A stretch of 14,084 nt of DNA. Origin: Candidatus Moraniibacteriota bacterium. Lineage in GTDB: Bacteria > Patescibacteriota > Minisyncoccia > Moranbacterales > UBA1568. The position numbers were made by a program, and so were the translations under genes. The stretch is from the NCBI GenBank assembly GCA_017992575.1, contig JAGOOJ010000018.1:1-14084 (forward strand), written 5' to 3'. Position 1 is the stretch's first letter, and every line of letters starts with the position of its first letter. Below, one piece after another: positions 1 through 5,645 of the stretch. Under the pieces are notes generated by a model. The model worked only from the letters and a program-made list of their open reading frames with translations. It was not told the origin of the DNA and searched no databases.

Positions 1-700
1 CAATGTTAGAATTTTTAACATTCTGATTTGATTCGAAATTTGAAACTCGAAATTCATCGGCGCGTTTCGCGACGAGTGGTCCTCCCGGATAGTCGAGTCC
101 AAGCATCTTGGCGACTTTATCGAATGCTTCGCCGGCAGCATCATCCTGTGTTTCACCGAGAATTTCATAGGTGAAATGGTCCTGCATCAAAACTAATTCC
201 GTATGCCCCCCAGAAACAACGAGGGCCACTAGGGGGAATGTCTCTTTGGTTTGTTTTTCTAATTTGGAAATTGAATCATTGGAATTTGTTTGGAAATTGG
301 AAATTGGAAATTGGTCATTTCGCAAACTTAAGAAGTTTGCGTATATATGCCCTTCCAAATGCTGGATGCCAATGAGTGGTTTGTTCCAGATGAAGGAAAG
401 CATTTTGGCTGCTGTGACGCCGATGACGAGCGCTGGCATGAGCCCGGGACCTTGCGTGACGGCGATGAGGTCGATATCGGTAGGGGAAAGCCCCGCTCGC
501 TCGAGGGTTTCGGTGATGACGGGGACAATATTTTTGATGTGTTCTCGTGAAGCCAAATCAGGCACGACTCCACCCCATTTGGCATGGAGAGAGGCTTGAG
601 AAGAAACAGTATTGGCGAGGACTACAGCTTGGCCGTCGGTATATTCGACGATAGCACAGGCTGTCTCATCGCAGGATGTCTCGATAGAGAGGACTTTCAT
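1..700 (-). CDS. tsaD: TsaD, tRNA N6-threonylcarbamoyladenosine transferase subunit (3' part beyond window)
   Basis: TsaD transfers threonylcarbamoyl from TC-AMP to A37 of ANN-decoding tRNAs in the cytoplasm, working with TsaB and TsaE. The visible 233 residues start with MKVLSIETSCDET, the ASKHA-fold opening of the family. They carry the metal-binding HLEGH (H114, H118), the SGGHTEL loop near 163-169 and DDAAGEAFDK near 186-195. The frame stays open to the window edge, so about a third of the protein is missing. The start at 700 gives the exact family N terminus; there is no SD, but a promoter lies 9 nt upstream. Two segments look foreign to the family: residues about 122-153, containing FPISNFQ, and residues about 215-233, containing FRVSNFESN. 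Both are asparagine/serine-rich and repetitive. The identity is certain from the motifs; the insert interpretation is inferred from memory of the family's spacing. Confidence 0.95.
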   Translation of the reverse strand, partial: MKVLSIETSCDETACAIVEYTDGQAVVLANTVSSQASLHAKWGGVVPDLASREHIKNIVPVITETLERAGLSPTDIDLIAVTQGPGLMPALVIGVTAAKMLSFIWNKPLIGIQHLEGHIYANFLSLRNDQFPISNFQTNSNDSISKLEKQTKETFPLVALVVSGGHTELVLMQDHFTYEILGETQDDAAGEAFDKVAKMLGLDYPGGPLVAKRADEFRVSNFESNQNVKNSNI

Positions 701-709
701 AGTGTTTGT

Positions 710-738
710 ACTCTACCGAGTAGCGGGGAAAATGGCAA
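710..738 (-). promoter_or_regulatory. Candidate tsaD promoter, nearly leaderless
   Basis: On the minus strand a -35-like TTGCCA (733-738) and a -10-like TAGAGT (710-715) are separated by exactly 17 nt. The -10 ends 9 nt before the tsaD ATG, so transcription would begin about 3 nt before the start codon. The boxes are imperfect, so this is a reasoned candidate only. Confidence 0.4.
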
Positions 739-740
739 GA

Positions 741-764
741 AAAAACCGGCCAGTGCCGGATTTT
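741..764 (-). terminator. Rho-independent terminator, displaced from tRNA-Glu
   Basis: The hairpin CCGGC-CAGT-GCCGG (746-759) is followed on the minus strand by a T-run. It lies 11 nt beyond the left direct repeat, which is a copy of the tRNA-Glu 3' end including CCA. In the uninterrupted locus it would sit immediately downstream of tRNA-Glu. It could also work on the plus strand, since Ts follow there too, but no plus-strand gene ends here. Confidence 0.75.
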
Positions 765-769
765 CTTAG

Positions 770-786
770 TTGGTAGCCCCAAGGGG
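770..786. repeat. Left attachment-site repeat (17 bp copy of tRNA-Glu 3' end)
   Basis: TTGGTAGCCCCAAGGGG is identical to 8372-8388 and is the reverse complement of the tRNA-Glu 3' end with CCA. Identity stops at both edges (g769 versus a8371; g787 versus a8389). It marks the junction between host DNA (tRNA terminator, tsaD) and the integrated element. Confidence 0.85.
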
Positions 787-962
787 GGGAGTTCCGCCTC
801 GTCGTCTGGTGACGACTTCGTTGTCCGGGGAGAAGAATGATGTCCCAAGGGGAGTCCTCCTCCCTCGCTACTCCGCACGGAGGCTTCATAGCTCATCCAG
901 AGCCCGGGTTTTTAAAAAGCCAAGCAGTTGGCTTTTTAAAATACCCTTCTCCTCCCCTTGGG
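787..962. repeat. Repeat- and hairpin-rich left end of the element
   Basis: No gene is convincing between tsaD and 936. The segment holds a small hairpin GTCGTC-TGGT-GACGAC (801-816) and an 11-bp inverted repeat, CCCAAGGGGAG at 844-854 and CTCCCCTTGGG at 952-962. The arms share their core with the attachment repeat (CCCAAGGGG). Together with 770-786 this gives three copies of the core within 200 bp, which may be recombinase binding sites or remnants of earlier insertions. The function is inferred. Confidence 0.5.
910..941. terminator. Strong bidirectional hairpin terminator
   Basis: A 14-bp perfect stem (910-923 with 928-941, loop GCAG) has a GC core AGCCAA/TTGGCT and outer A/T runs, so it can act as a rho-independent terminator on either strand. 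On the minus strand it overlaps the stop of the small open frame ending at 936. Confidence 0.7.
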
Positions 963-1175
963 TGCAAAACAAAAATCCCCACCTAAAATGGCGAGGATTT
1001 CTTGTTTGTAGACCCATCGGGGCTTGGATGGAACACTGTAGAAACTACGATATTGCGATGGAAAGAAGTGTTCGCAGTACTCAATGCACCAGTATATGCT
1101 CAAGGATAGCATGGAAATCAAGAGAAAGTCTGGGGCGAGCGTGATGGTAACAATACCGTACTGGGTATGGAACAT
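936..1175 (-). CDS. Possible small hypothetical protein (79 aa)
   Basis: This ATG-started open frame ends inside a strong terminator hairpin, which fits a real 3' end. Residues about 14-30 are hydrophobic (LAPDFLLISMLSLSIYW), possibly a membrane segment, followed by aromatic, cysteine-containing and basic stretches. There is no SD and no family resemblance I recognise. The last dozen residues are encoded by the inverted repeat at 952-962 and look non-proteinaceous (APKGRRRVF). It may be a chance frame or a gene truncated when the element end formed. Confidence is low. Confidence 0.25.
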   Translation of the reverse strand: MFHTQYGIVTITLAPDFLLISMLSLSIYWCIEYCEHFFPSQYRSFYSVPSKPRWVYKQEILAILGGDFCFAPKGRRRVF

Positions 1176-1208
1176 AGGGTGAGATAAAATAAAACGACAT
1201 AGTACGAC

Positions 1209-1748
1209 ATGAAAATACTTCCAGAAAAAGAGGAGTTTCTCAAAAACACTATACGGGATTGTATGGCAGTGAATCCACTTGTCTCAATTCGACGGATGCA
1301 GGAATTGGTAGAGGCAAATACTGGCCAATCAATTAGCGATAAATACGTCGCTCGCTTGATGCAAAAAATACGACGACAGGCGGTTGTCCAATCTGACCGG
1401 AAGAAAATGAACGAGCGCCTGTCCGAAGTAAGAGAACGTTACAGGGTGCTTATGCAAGATCTCTCCAGAACTGTCTACTGGAAGTACGAGTACCTCAAAG
1501 TTTATGGGATGCAACAGCCTAATTTTAAGGAGCGGCTGGCAGCAATGAAACTCCTTGCTCAATTGGATGCTGCACTCTTTAGAGTTGAACTTGATGCAGG
1601 CGTGTTTGAGGACAGGCAATTGGCAATACAAGAAATGCTCCAGCAAGGGATACTGCCAACAGTGCTCCAAGAGCGAGTAGTCGGCGTATTTCGAACTTGG
1701 AAACTTGAGTCTACACATGAACAGATAAAGTCTTTGGTTATGAAATAA
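1209..1748 (+). CDS. Hypothetical HTH-like protein of the element (179 aa)
   Basis: I do not recognise a named family. The protein is highly charged and almost entirely helical by composition. Residues about 18-60 (NPLVSIRRMQELVEAN, then SDKYVARLMQKIRRQ) look like a helix-turn-helix with a basic recognition helix. A heptad-like segment covers about 65-90, and an alanine/leucine-rich helix covers about 108-130 (RLAAMKLLAQLDAALF). The pattern of an N-terminal DNA-binding part plus a helical oligomerisation part resembles regulators and phage small-terminase-like proteins, but no motif decides it. The ATG at 1209 has no SD; the alternative start M19 would cut into the helical N terminus. It is the first plus-strand gene of the element and converges on the minus-strand gene ending at 1798. 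Confidence 0.7.
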   Translation: MKILPEKEEFLKNTIRDCMAVNPLVSIRRMQELVEANTGQSISDKYVARLMQKIRRQAVVQSDRKKMNERLSEVRERYRVLMQDLSRTVYWKYEYLKVYGMQQPNFKERLAAMKLLAQLDAALFRVELDAGVFEDRQLAIQEMLQQGILPTVLQERVVGVFRTWKLESTHEQIKSLVMK

Positions 1749-1783
1749 AAGAGGGTGCATGCGGATTTCTCCACACACACCCT
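1743..1783. terminator. Weak terminator between convergent genes
   Basis: AGGGTG (1752-1757) can pair with CACCCT (1778-1783) around a 20-nt loop. On the minus strand the stem is followed by CTTTTATTT. It lies between the stops of the two convergent genes at 1748 and 1798. The stem is short and the loop long, so this is tentative. Confidence 0.35.
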
Positions 1784-1797
1784 TTCGAGTCGGTCGT

Positions 1798-2817
1798 TTA
1801 CATGACCGAAACCTTCTTGTCCGATTTGAACGCGGCACGAAGCTCTGGCTTCTCCCTCCACATCCGCACCACCGTTTTCACGAGATTACGAATCTGGGGC
1901 AGTGTCCCTTGTTGTCCGAGCACATACATGTGCTTCGAACCAGGACGGAGCTGGAAAGTCACGTAGCTCTTGGCGTCTTCGAGCATGACGCGGTCATACC
2001 CGCACATCTCAGCGCACAGCACTTTGACTGGTCCGAACTGACCGGACGCACCGCGGTACTTGCCACTATCGAGCACTTCTTTCATGCCGTTGAAGTACAC
2101 CTCGTCCTGAAACGTGATGCACATTTCGTAAAGCATGCCGCCCATACTGACGATGTCATGGTCTTTATCAATCACACCACGAATCATTGTATTGCTATCC
2201 AGACGAAGGTTCGAATACACGCTGGACTTTTCCTGGAGCTTCTCGAAGCCTTCATCCGGCGCACCGTAGATGGTGACCTGAACGGAGCGGTCACGAAACT
2301 CGCCGAACCTGCCACCGGGCACGTCGTCGTTCTTCGTGTCCGCGTACCACGCCTCTACAGTGACCCAGACGAGGTACTGCACCTTGTCCCAGATCGGATT
2401 CGTGTAACCCGGGCTTCCGTTCGGAAATGTGGTACGTCCAGACCAGAGCGCCGACCAGCCGTAGACGTCACCAGTCTTTTTCTGTTCGGCATCGTTCCTG
2501 GGCCAGTCCACTCGGTTGAGGATCTTGTTGTTGCCGATGGCAAAGAGGTATTCGCCACACCGCATGACCTGATCTTTGCGCTTGTCCGTGAACTGAAAGA
2601 TGCACGACGAGTCACCGAGCCCGACGTTGTGAGCGCGACGATACATCAGGTCTCCGTCGGCCTTCTCGACACGAATGGTGAGGTCATTCACCTGGTGGAC
2701 AAAGGGGCCATACGGCACAAACGGCGACCCGAGCGGTTCCATGTCACTGTTTAGGACAGCGAGAAGGAATGGGTACTGATTGATGAGCTCGCGATTCTTA
2801 GATGCATTCGGGTTCAT
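1798..2817 (-). CDS. Hypothetical protein (339 aa), GC-rich cargo gene with its own strong promoter
   Basis: No family is recognised. The product looks soluble and mixed alpha/beta, rich in W, Y, D and G, with no signal peptide or membrane segment. It is built of alternating hydrophobic/polar stretches (e.g. VHQVNDLTIRV, VQYLVWVTVEAW, SVQVTIYG), which suggests a beta-rich fold, with a basic C terminus (RAAFKSDKK). The ATG at 2817 is chosen because AGGAG (2826-2830) lies 8 nt upstream; the in-frame TTG at 2823 lies too close to it. Third codon positions are strongly G/C, unlike the A/T-ending codons of the neighbouring defence genes, so it probably has a different origin or high expression. 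It is transcribed divergently from the CD-NTase with a 175-bp gap carrying a consensus promoter and palindrome. Confidence 0.8.
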   Translation of the reverse strand: MNPNASKNRELINQYPFLLAVLNSDMEPLGSPFVPYGPFVHQVNDLTIRVEKADGDLMYRRAHNVGLGDSSCIFQFTDKRKDQVMRCGEYLFAIGNNKILNRVDWPRNDAEQKKTGDVYGWSALWSGRTTFPNGSPGYTNPIWDKVQYLVWVTVEAWYADTKNDDVPGGRFGEFRDRSVQVTIYGAPDEGFEKLQEKSSVYSNLRLDSNTMIRGVIDKDHDIVSMGGMLYEMCITFQDEVYFNGMKEVLDSGKYRGASGQFGPVKVLCAEMCGYDRVMLEDAKSYVTFQLRPGSKHMYVLGQQGTLPQIRNLVKTVVRMWREKPELRAAFKSDKKVSVM

Positions 2818-2830
2818 TTCCAAATCTCCT

Positions 2831-2890
2831 ACGTTCCGTAGTTTGTCAAAGAACTGACGTTCCGTCAGTTTGTTAAGCAGAATCGCTTAA
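2831..2890 (-). promoter_or_regulatory. Structured 5' leader of the 339-aa gene
   Basis: Between the predicted transcription start near 2891 and the ATG at 2817 lie two perfect hairpins: AACTGAC-GTTCC-GTCAGTT (2852-2870) and TTAAGC-AGAATC-GCTTAA (2873-2890). A near-direct repeat, ACGTTCCGT(C)AGTTTGT, occurs at 2831-2846 and 2857-2873. This is more structure than a plain leader needs and suggests mRNA protection or binding of a regulator. No known riboswitch class is recognised. Confidence 0.5.
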
Positions 2891-2897
2891 CCGGGCT

Positions 2898-2926
2898 ATT
2901 ATAGCAAAAATAGGACTCATTGTCAA
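2898..2926 (-). promoter_or_regulatory. Consensus sigma-70 promoter driving the 339-aa gene
   Basis: On the minus strand a perfect TTGACA (2921-2926) and perfect TATAAT (2898-2903) are separated by exactly 17 nt. Both hexamers match the consensus in all positions. Initiation would fall near 2891, giving a leader of about 73 nt before the ATG. Confidence 0.9.
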
Positions 2927-2940
2927 CCATAACGATGAGT
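2915..2940. promoter_or_regulatory. Palindromic operator candidate overlapping the -35 box
   Basis: ACTCATTGT (2915-2923) and ACGATGAGT (2932-2940) form a 9-bp inverted repeat with one mismatch and an 8-nt spacer. The left arm covers the first half of the -35 hexamer of the minus-strand promoter, the usual position for a repressor dimer. The site lies 53 bp before the CD-NTase ATG, so it could affect both divergent genes. Candidate binders are the HTH-like protein (1209-1748) and the winged-helix protein (5646-6278). Confidence 0.5.
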
Positions 2941-2992
2941 TCTTAGGACTGGTAAAAAAACCAAAGAAAGTGATAGAATTCCCTATACTATT

Positions 2993-3979
2993 ATGGTTCA
3001 ATCAGCGTTTGAAAAATTGCTCAGCAAAATAGGGGTGAGCCAAGCTCAACGGTCACAAGGATCAACGAGTCATGGGTATATCCGAAAATTGCTTAATAAC
3101 AAATGGCAAAATGACCCCTTGTTTCCATGGCTAACCAGCGGAGATTTTTTGAGTGGCTCGTATGCCCGAGGCACAAAGATTTACCCGCTCGATGATATTG
3201 ATGTCATGATGGTCATTGATGGAACAGGTCTTTTTGTTTTTGAAAAAGGACAGCGAATAAATGCTGAAGTACGTGGAGGTGGAGCAGTAGGAAGTCCAGT
3301 GAGCCAGTACACCTACGGAACACAAGGACTTATCAGTTCCAAACGTATCCTTGAAGCATTCAGAGATGCTATCCAAGAATCGTATCCAAATTCGAATATA
3401 CGGAAAAACGGTCAAGCGGTAAATGTTTGGTTTGAGAGCTATGGGATGGGTCTCGATATAGTCCCGTGTTTCCATATCTTGCCAAAAGACGGTCGCAGAG
3501 ATTTTTACTATATTCCACAGGGTGGAGAAAGTCATGAATGGCTGACTACTAATCCAAAGATCGATGCCGAAATATGCGATGCTGTAGATGCACTACATGA
3601 TAACAAACTCAAGCCTGTAATACGGTTGCTTAAATACTGGAATAAAGTTCATAATGCCTCTCGGCTTGAGTCATACCACCTGGAAACTGTAGCTATATAC
3701 GTTTTTCATAACCACCCTGAAAAAATACTGGATCATGCAAAAGCGGTACAATACTTTTTCAATAACGCGGCCACCTACTTACAGGGTTCATGTCCCGATA
3801 TGACTCAACTCGGCGATCCAGTGGATCGATACCTGACTCCTGAGGCACGGCGTCTTACTCTGGTAAAAATTATGGAAGCTCAAAGGGCGATAAACACACC
3901 ATCCAGCTCAGGGTTTCTGGCTCCTGTAAACCAATTAGTGGGGTGGCGAAAAATTTACGGAGATACATTTGGAATATGA
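2993..3979 (+). CDS. CD-NTase (cGAS/DncV-like cyclic oligonucleotide synthase), SMODS family
   Basis: CD-NTases make cyclic di- or trinucleotide alarm signals from NTPs when phage infection is sensed; they are the core enzyme of CBASS. The nucleotidyltransferase signature is complete: SGSYARGT at 54-61, the metal-binding acidic pair in PLDDIDV (D68, D70), and a third acidic residue D155 in GLDIVPCF. The helical C-terminal half carries KPVIRLLKYWNK (207-218) and ESYHLETVAIYVF (226-238), typical of the SMODS/PAP-core class. At 328 aa it is full length. No SD precedes the ATG at 2993; a TAGAAT at 2974-2979 is a possible -10. Its stop overlaps the next start as ATGA, so it is translationally coupled to the SLATT gene. 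The product nucleotide cannot be told from sequence reading. Family assignment is firm; the defence role is inferred from the pairing. Confidence 0.92.
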   Translation: MVQSAFEKLLSKIGVSQAQRSQGSTSHGYIRKLLNNKWQNDPLFPWLTSGDFLSGSYARGTKIYPLDDIDVMMVIDGTGLFVFEKGQRINAEVRGGGAVGSPVSQYTYGTQGLISSKRILEAFRDAIQESYPNSNIRKNGQAVNVWFESYGMGLDIVPCFHILPKDGRRDFYYIPQGGESHEWLTTNPKIDAEICDAVDALHDNKLKPVIRLLKYWNKVHNASRLESYHLETVAIYVFHNHPEKILDHAKAVQYFFNNAATYLQGSCPDMTQLGDPVDRYLTPEARRLTLVKIMEAQRAINTPSSSGFLAPVNQLVGWRKIYGDTFGI

Positions 3980-4464
3980 TTATGATAAAAGATGAGCTAA
4001 AAAGAATGGTAATCGAAACAGCTTACTCGTCGAAGGGCCACTTCAAAACGGCCGATGCGATGGGATTATCTCTTGTGGCGTACGTAACAGTTCCTATGAT
4101 TACATCGCTTCTGCAAGCATTCTTTATCTTCCCTGATTGGGCTGGTAAGTCGCTTTCTTTTACGGGTTTTTTGTTTTCATTTCTTGCATTGAGTTCGGTC
4201 CTCGCCAATAATCGCGATAAAGCAAACCGATCCATAGAAACGCATATTGATTTGGGCAACAAATACTTGGAAGTATATAAGGAAATTCGAGTTTGTTTGA
4301 CTGACGTAGACAAAGTTACCACGGAGATGTTGACTACATGGCAGAGTAGAATAAGTGCGCTGGACGGCCGAACCTCAAAAAGTAAAATATCTTTTGCAGG
4401 TCGAGTATGGTCAAAATTCAAGATTAAGAAGGAAATGGACCTCCACTGGACTGACAAAATATAA
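3976..4464 (+). CDS. SLATT-domain two-helix membrane protein, predicted CBASS effector
   Basis: SLATT domains (two transmembrane helices plus a helical extension) associate with SMODS nucleotidyltransferases and are predicted to form membrane pores when nucleotide signal is produced. The N-terminal pattern ETAYSSKGHFKTAD (14-27) is, from memory, characteristic of the SLATT_4-type subfamily. Membrane helices lie at about 30-51 and 57-78, followed by an amphipathic helical part including HIDLGNKYLEVYKEIR (90-105) and a basic tail. The start at 3976 is chosen because it overlaps the CD-NTase stop (ATGA) and puts the SLATT domain near the N terminus; ATG at 3982 is an alternative. The gene is 162 aa. 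Only this effector accompanies the CD-NTase: no Cap2/Cap3 or HORMA/TRIP13 genes, which matches the minimal type I layout. Confidence 0.88.
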   Translation: MIMIKDELKRMVIETAYSSKGHFKTADAMGLSLVAYVTVPMITSLLQAFFIFPDWAGKSLSFTGFLFSFLALSSVLANNRDKANRSIETHIDLGNKYLEVYKEIRVCLTDVDKVTTEMLTTWQSRISALDGRTSKSKISFAGRVWSKFKIKKEMDLHWTDKI

Positions 4465-4701
4465 GTTAAACCGAACTAACCAAAACAGCATTAGAAGCAA
4501 ATAATCGAGCCCAGAGAGAGGAAAAGCTGCTCACTGGGGGTTCCTTATGATTTCTGATAAAAAACGCAACCACGCAAGCCACAGCAAGCTCCATTTAGAT
4601 ACACAGGGTTGATTCATAGCCATGAATACGACATAATGCGAAGTAACAACTGAATAGCAATGGCCTAAACCATTGGAGTAATCCAGCGGCATGGTCGAAA
4701 A
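4465..4701. other. Gene-free stretch downstream of the CD-NTase/SLATT pair
   Basis: No convincing coding frame is present. Visible structure: CCCAG/CTGGG arms around 4510-4535, a hairpin CAATGG-CCTAAA-CCATTG at about 4659-4676, and the repeated word AAAAACGCAAC at 4560-4570 and 4698-4708, the second copy entering the structured RNA at 4702-4803. It may be the 5' portion of a longer noncoding transcript, but no promoter is convincing. Confidence 0.3.
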
Positions 4702-4803
4702 ACGCAACGAACATAAAGATCCCATCACTCAGGATCCGCTCGTTGCGTCATGCGGGGAAACTTGCATGTGAGTCGAAAGACTCAGCCTGGTGGTGGGTTT
4801 TTT
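4702..4803 (+). ncRNA. Candidate structured RNA with two alternative folds, ending in a U-run
   Basis: Pairings that can be read directly are: ACGCAACGA (4702-4710) with TCGTTGCGT (4740-4748), 9 bp perfect, enclosing GATCC/GGATC (4718-4722, 4732-4736); CATGC/GCATG (4749-4753, 4764-4768); and TGAGTC-GAAA-GACTCA (4769-4784), with a GNRA tetraloop. Competing with the first fold, CCCATCAC-t-CAGG (4721-4733) pairs with CCTG-GTGGTGGG (4786-4797), 12 bp with one bulge and one G-U, directly followed by six Ts. The competing pair resembles an antiterminator/terminator switch or a branched terminator. I match no riboswitch or small-RNA family. It could serve the SLATT transcript's end, regulate the DUF4352-like gene starting at 4872, or be an independent RNA. 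Confidence 0.5.
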
Positions 4804-4871
4804 GTATGAAAAACTCGGTCGGACATCAGGATAGACAATCAATATTCTTCTAACAGAACTACATAAGAAAT

Positions 4872-5570
4872 ATGGATCAGCCAAATCAGTCATTTGGACA
4901 GACTAAGAGTTGTCCAAAGTGCAGCGAGCAAATTCAATCCTCCGCAAAAGTGTGTAGGCATTGCCAGTCAGACCTGAGAAGCTCATTTGCAAAACATAAG
5001 ATTTTGACAGGCTTTTTAGTGTTAGTAGTTATCGTGATTTTTAGTAGCGTGATTAGCTCTTACAACGAAACACAGGATACCCTGAGTGCTGTTGGTGAAA
5101 CAGCGGCGGACGTCGAAAGTCAGTTGGATAAATATCAGGCAATTGTTGATAATTCGCCCAGCAAACAAACGACGACTGTCCATAAGGTTGGAGAGAATGT
5201 GAAGCTGGGAGGCGCGGTTGTAACAGTAAACAAAGTTGCGACATCAGTTGGTGGAGCATACTCAAAACCTCAGGTTGGTAACCAATGGATCAATCTCAAT
5301 ATCACCATCGAAAATACGGAGGATAGCGAGCAGTATGTGACCACTTTGGGACAGATGTTTTTGAGGGACGGTGACGGGAATAGCTATCAAGTTGCTGTCA
5401 CTGATAAGGTAATGGAAAGTGTGAACAACAACCTGGATGGGACAATTATTGCTAAAAGTAAACGGACTGGCTGGGTTGGATTCGAAGTGAAGAAAGAAGC
5501 AGGAGGTCTTCAATTTCAATACAATGGCTCAATGTGGGGAGGAGATAACATCGTAGTTGATTTGCAGTAA
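4872..5570 (+). CDS. Zinc-ribbon, single-TM protein with DUF4352-like extracellular domain
   Basis: The layout is clear. An N-terminal cytoplasmic zinc ribbon has C14-x2-C17 and C28-x2-C31 (CPKC, CRHC). One transmembrane helix follows at about 43-62 (ILTGFLVLVVIVIFSSV). A polar linker leads to a beta-rich domain at about 104-232 with GAVVTVNKV, QWINLNITIENTED, LFLRDGDGNSY-like and GWVGFEV stretches, which is the DUF4352 immunoglobulin-like pattern. Such proteins are usually cell-surface or signalling proteins of unknown role. At 232 aa it appears complete. No strong SD precedes the ATG. It has its own terminator and is separated from the defence pair by the candidate structured RNA, so whether it belongs to that module is open. 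Domain calls are from recognised patterns; the function is unknown. Confidence 0.8.
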   Translation: MDQPNQSFGQTKSCPKCSEQIQSSAKVCRHCQSDLRSSFAKHKILTGFLVLVVIVIFSSVISSYNETQDTLSAVGETAADVESQLDKYQAIVDNSPSKQTTTVHKVGENVKLGGAVVTVNKVATSVGGAYSKPQVGNQWINLNITIENTEDSEQYVTTLGQMFLRDGDGNSYQVAVTDKVMESVNNNLDGTIIAKSKRTGWVGFEVKKEAGGLQFQYNGSMWGGDNIVVDLQ

Positions 5571-5590
5571 GGCGGTAGCTGAAGCAAATG

Positions 5591-5617
5591 AGCCAGCACG
5601 TCTTGTGCTGGCTTTTT
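5591..5617 (+). terminator. Rho-independent terminator after the zinc-ribbon membrane gene
   Basis: AGCCAGCAC (5591-5599) and GTGCTGGCT (5605-5613) form a perfect 9-bp stem with a 5-nt loop followed by a T-run. It lies 20 nt after the stop of the upstream gene. Confidence 0.92.
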
Positions 5618-5645
5618 GTCCTAATTGGTAGACTTGCTAAAAACG

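Noticed and set aside
666..896. Minus-strand open frame across the left junction
   Set aside because: It spans host terminator, att repeat and element end, overlaps the tsaD start, and has no SD or family resemblance.
770..1144. Plus-strand open frame starting in the left repeat
   Set aside because: It begins in the att repeat, runs through a strong terminator hairpin and is R/S/P-rich with no fold-like pattern. It is kept only as the possible fusion tail after excision.
1759..2754. Long plus-strand open frame (331 aa) opposite the 339-aa gene
   Set aside because: It is a mirror of the GC-rich minus-strand codons. The minus frame has the SD, consensus promoter and more protein-like composition (the plus frame is very rich in H, R and V).
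4531..4728. Minus-strand open frame of 65 aa
   Set aside because: It lies across repeats and the structured RNA, with no SD or promoter and an odd W/M/S-rich composition.
4465..4871. Group II intron, retron RNA or c-di-GMP riboswitch in the gap after the SLATT gene
   Set aside because: There is no reverse transcriptase, no domain V-like hairpin, and the order of conserved bases does not match the GEMM aptamer despite GAAA and GCAA words.
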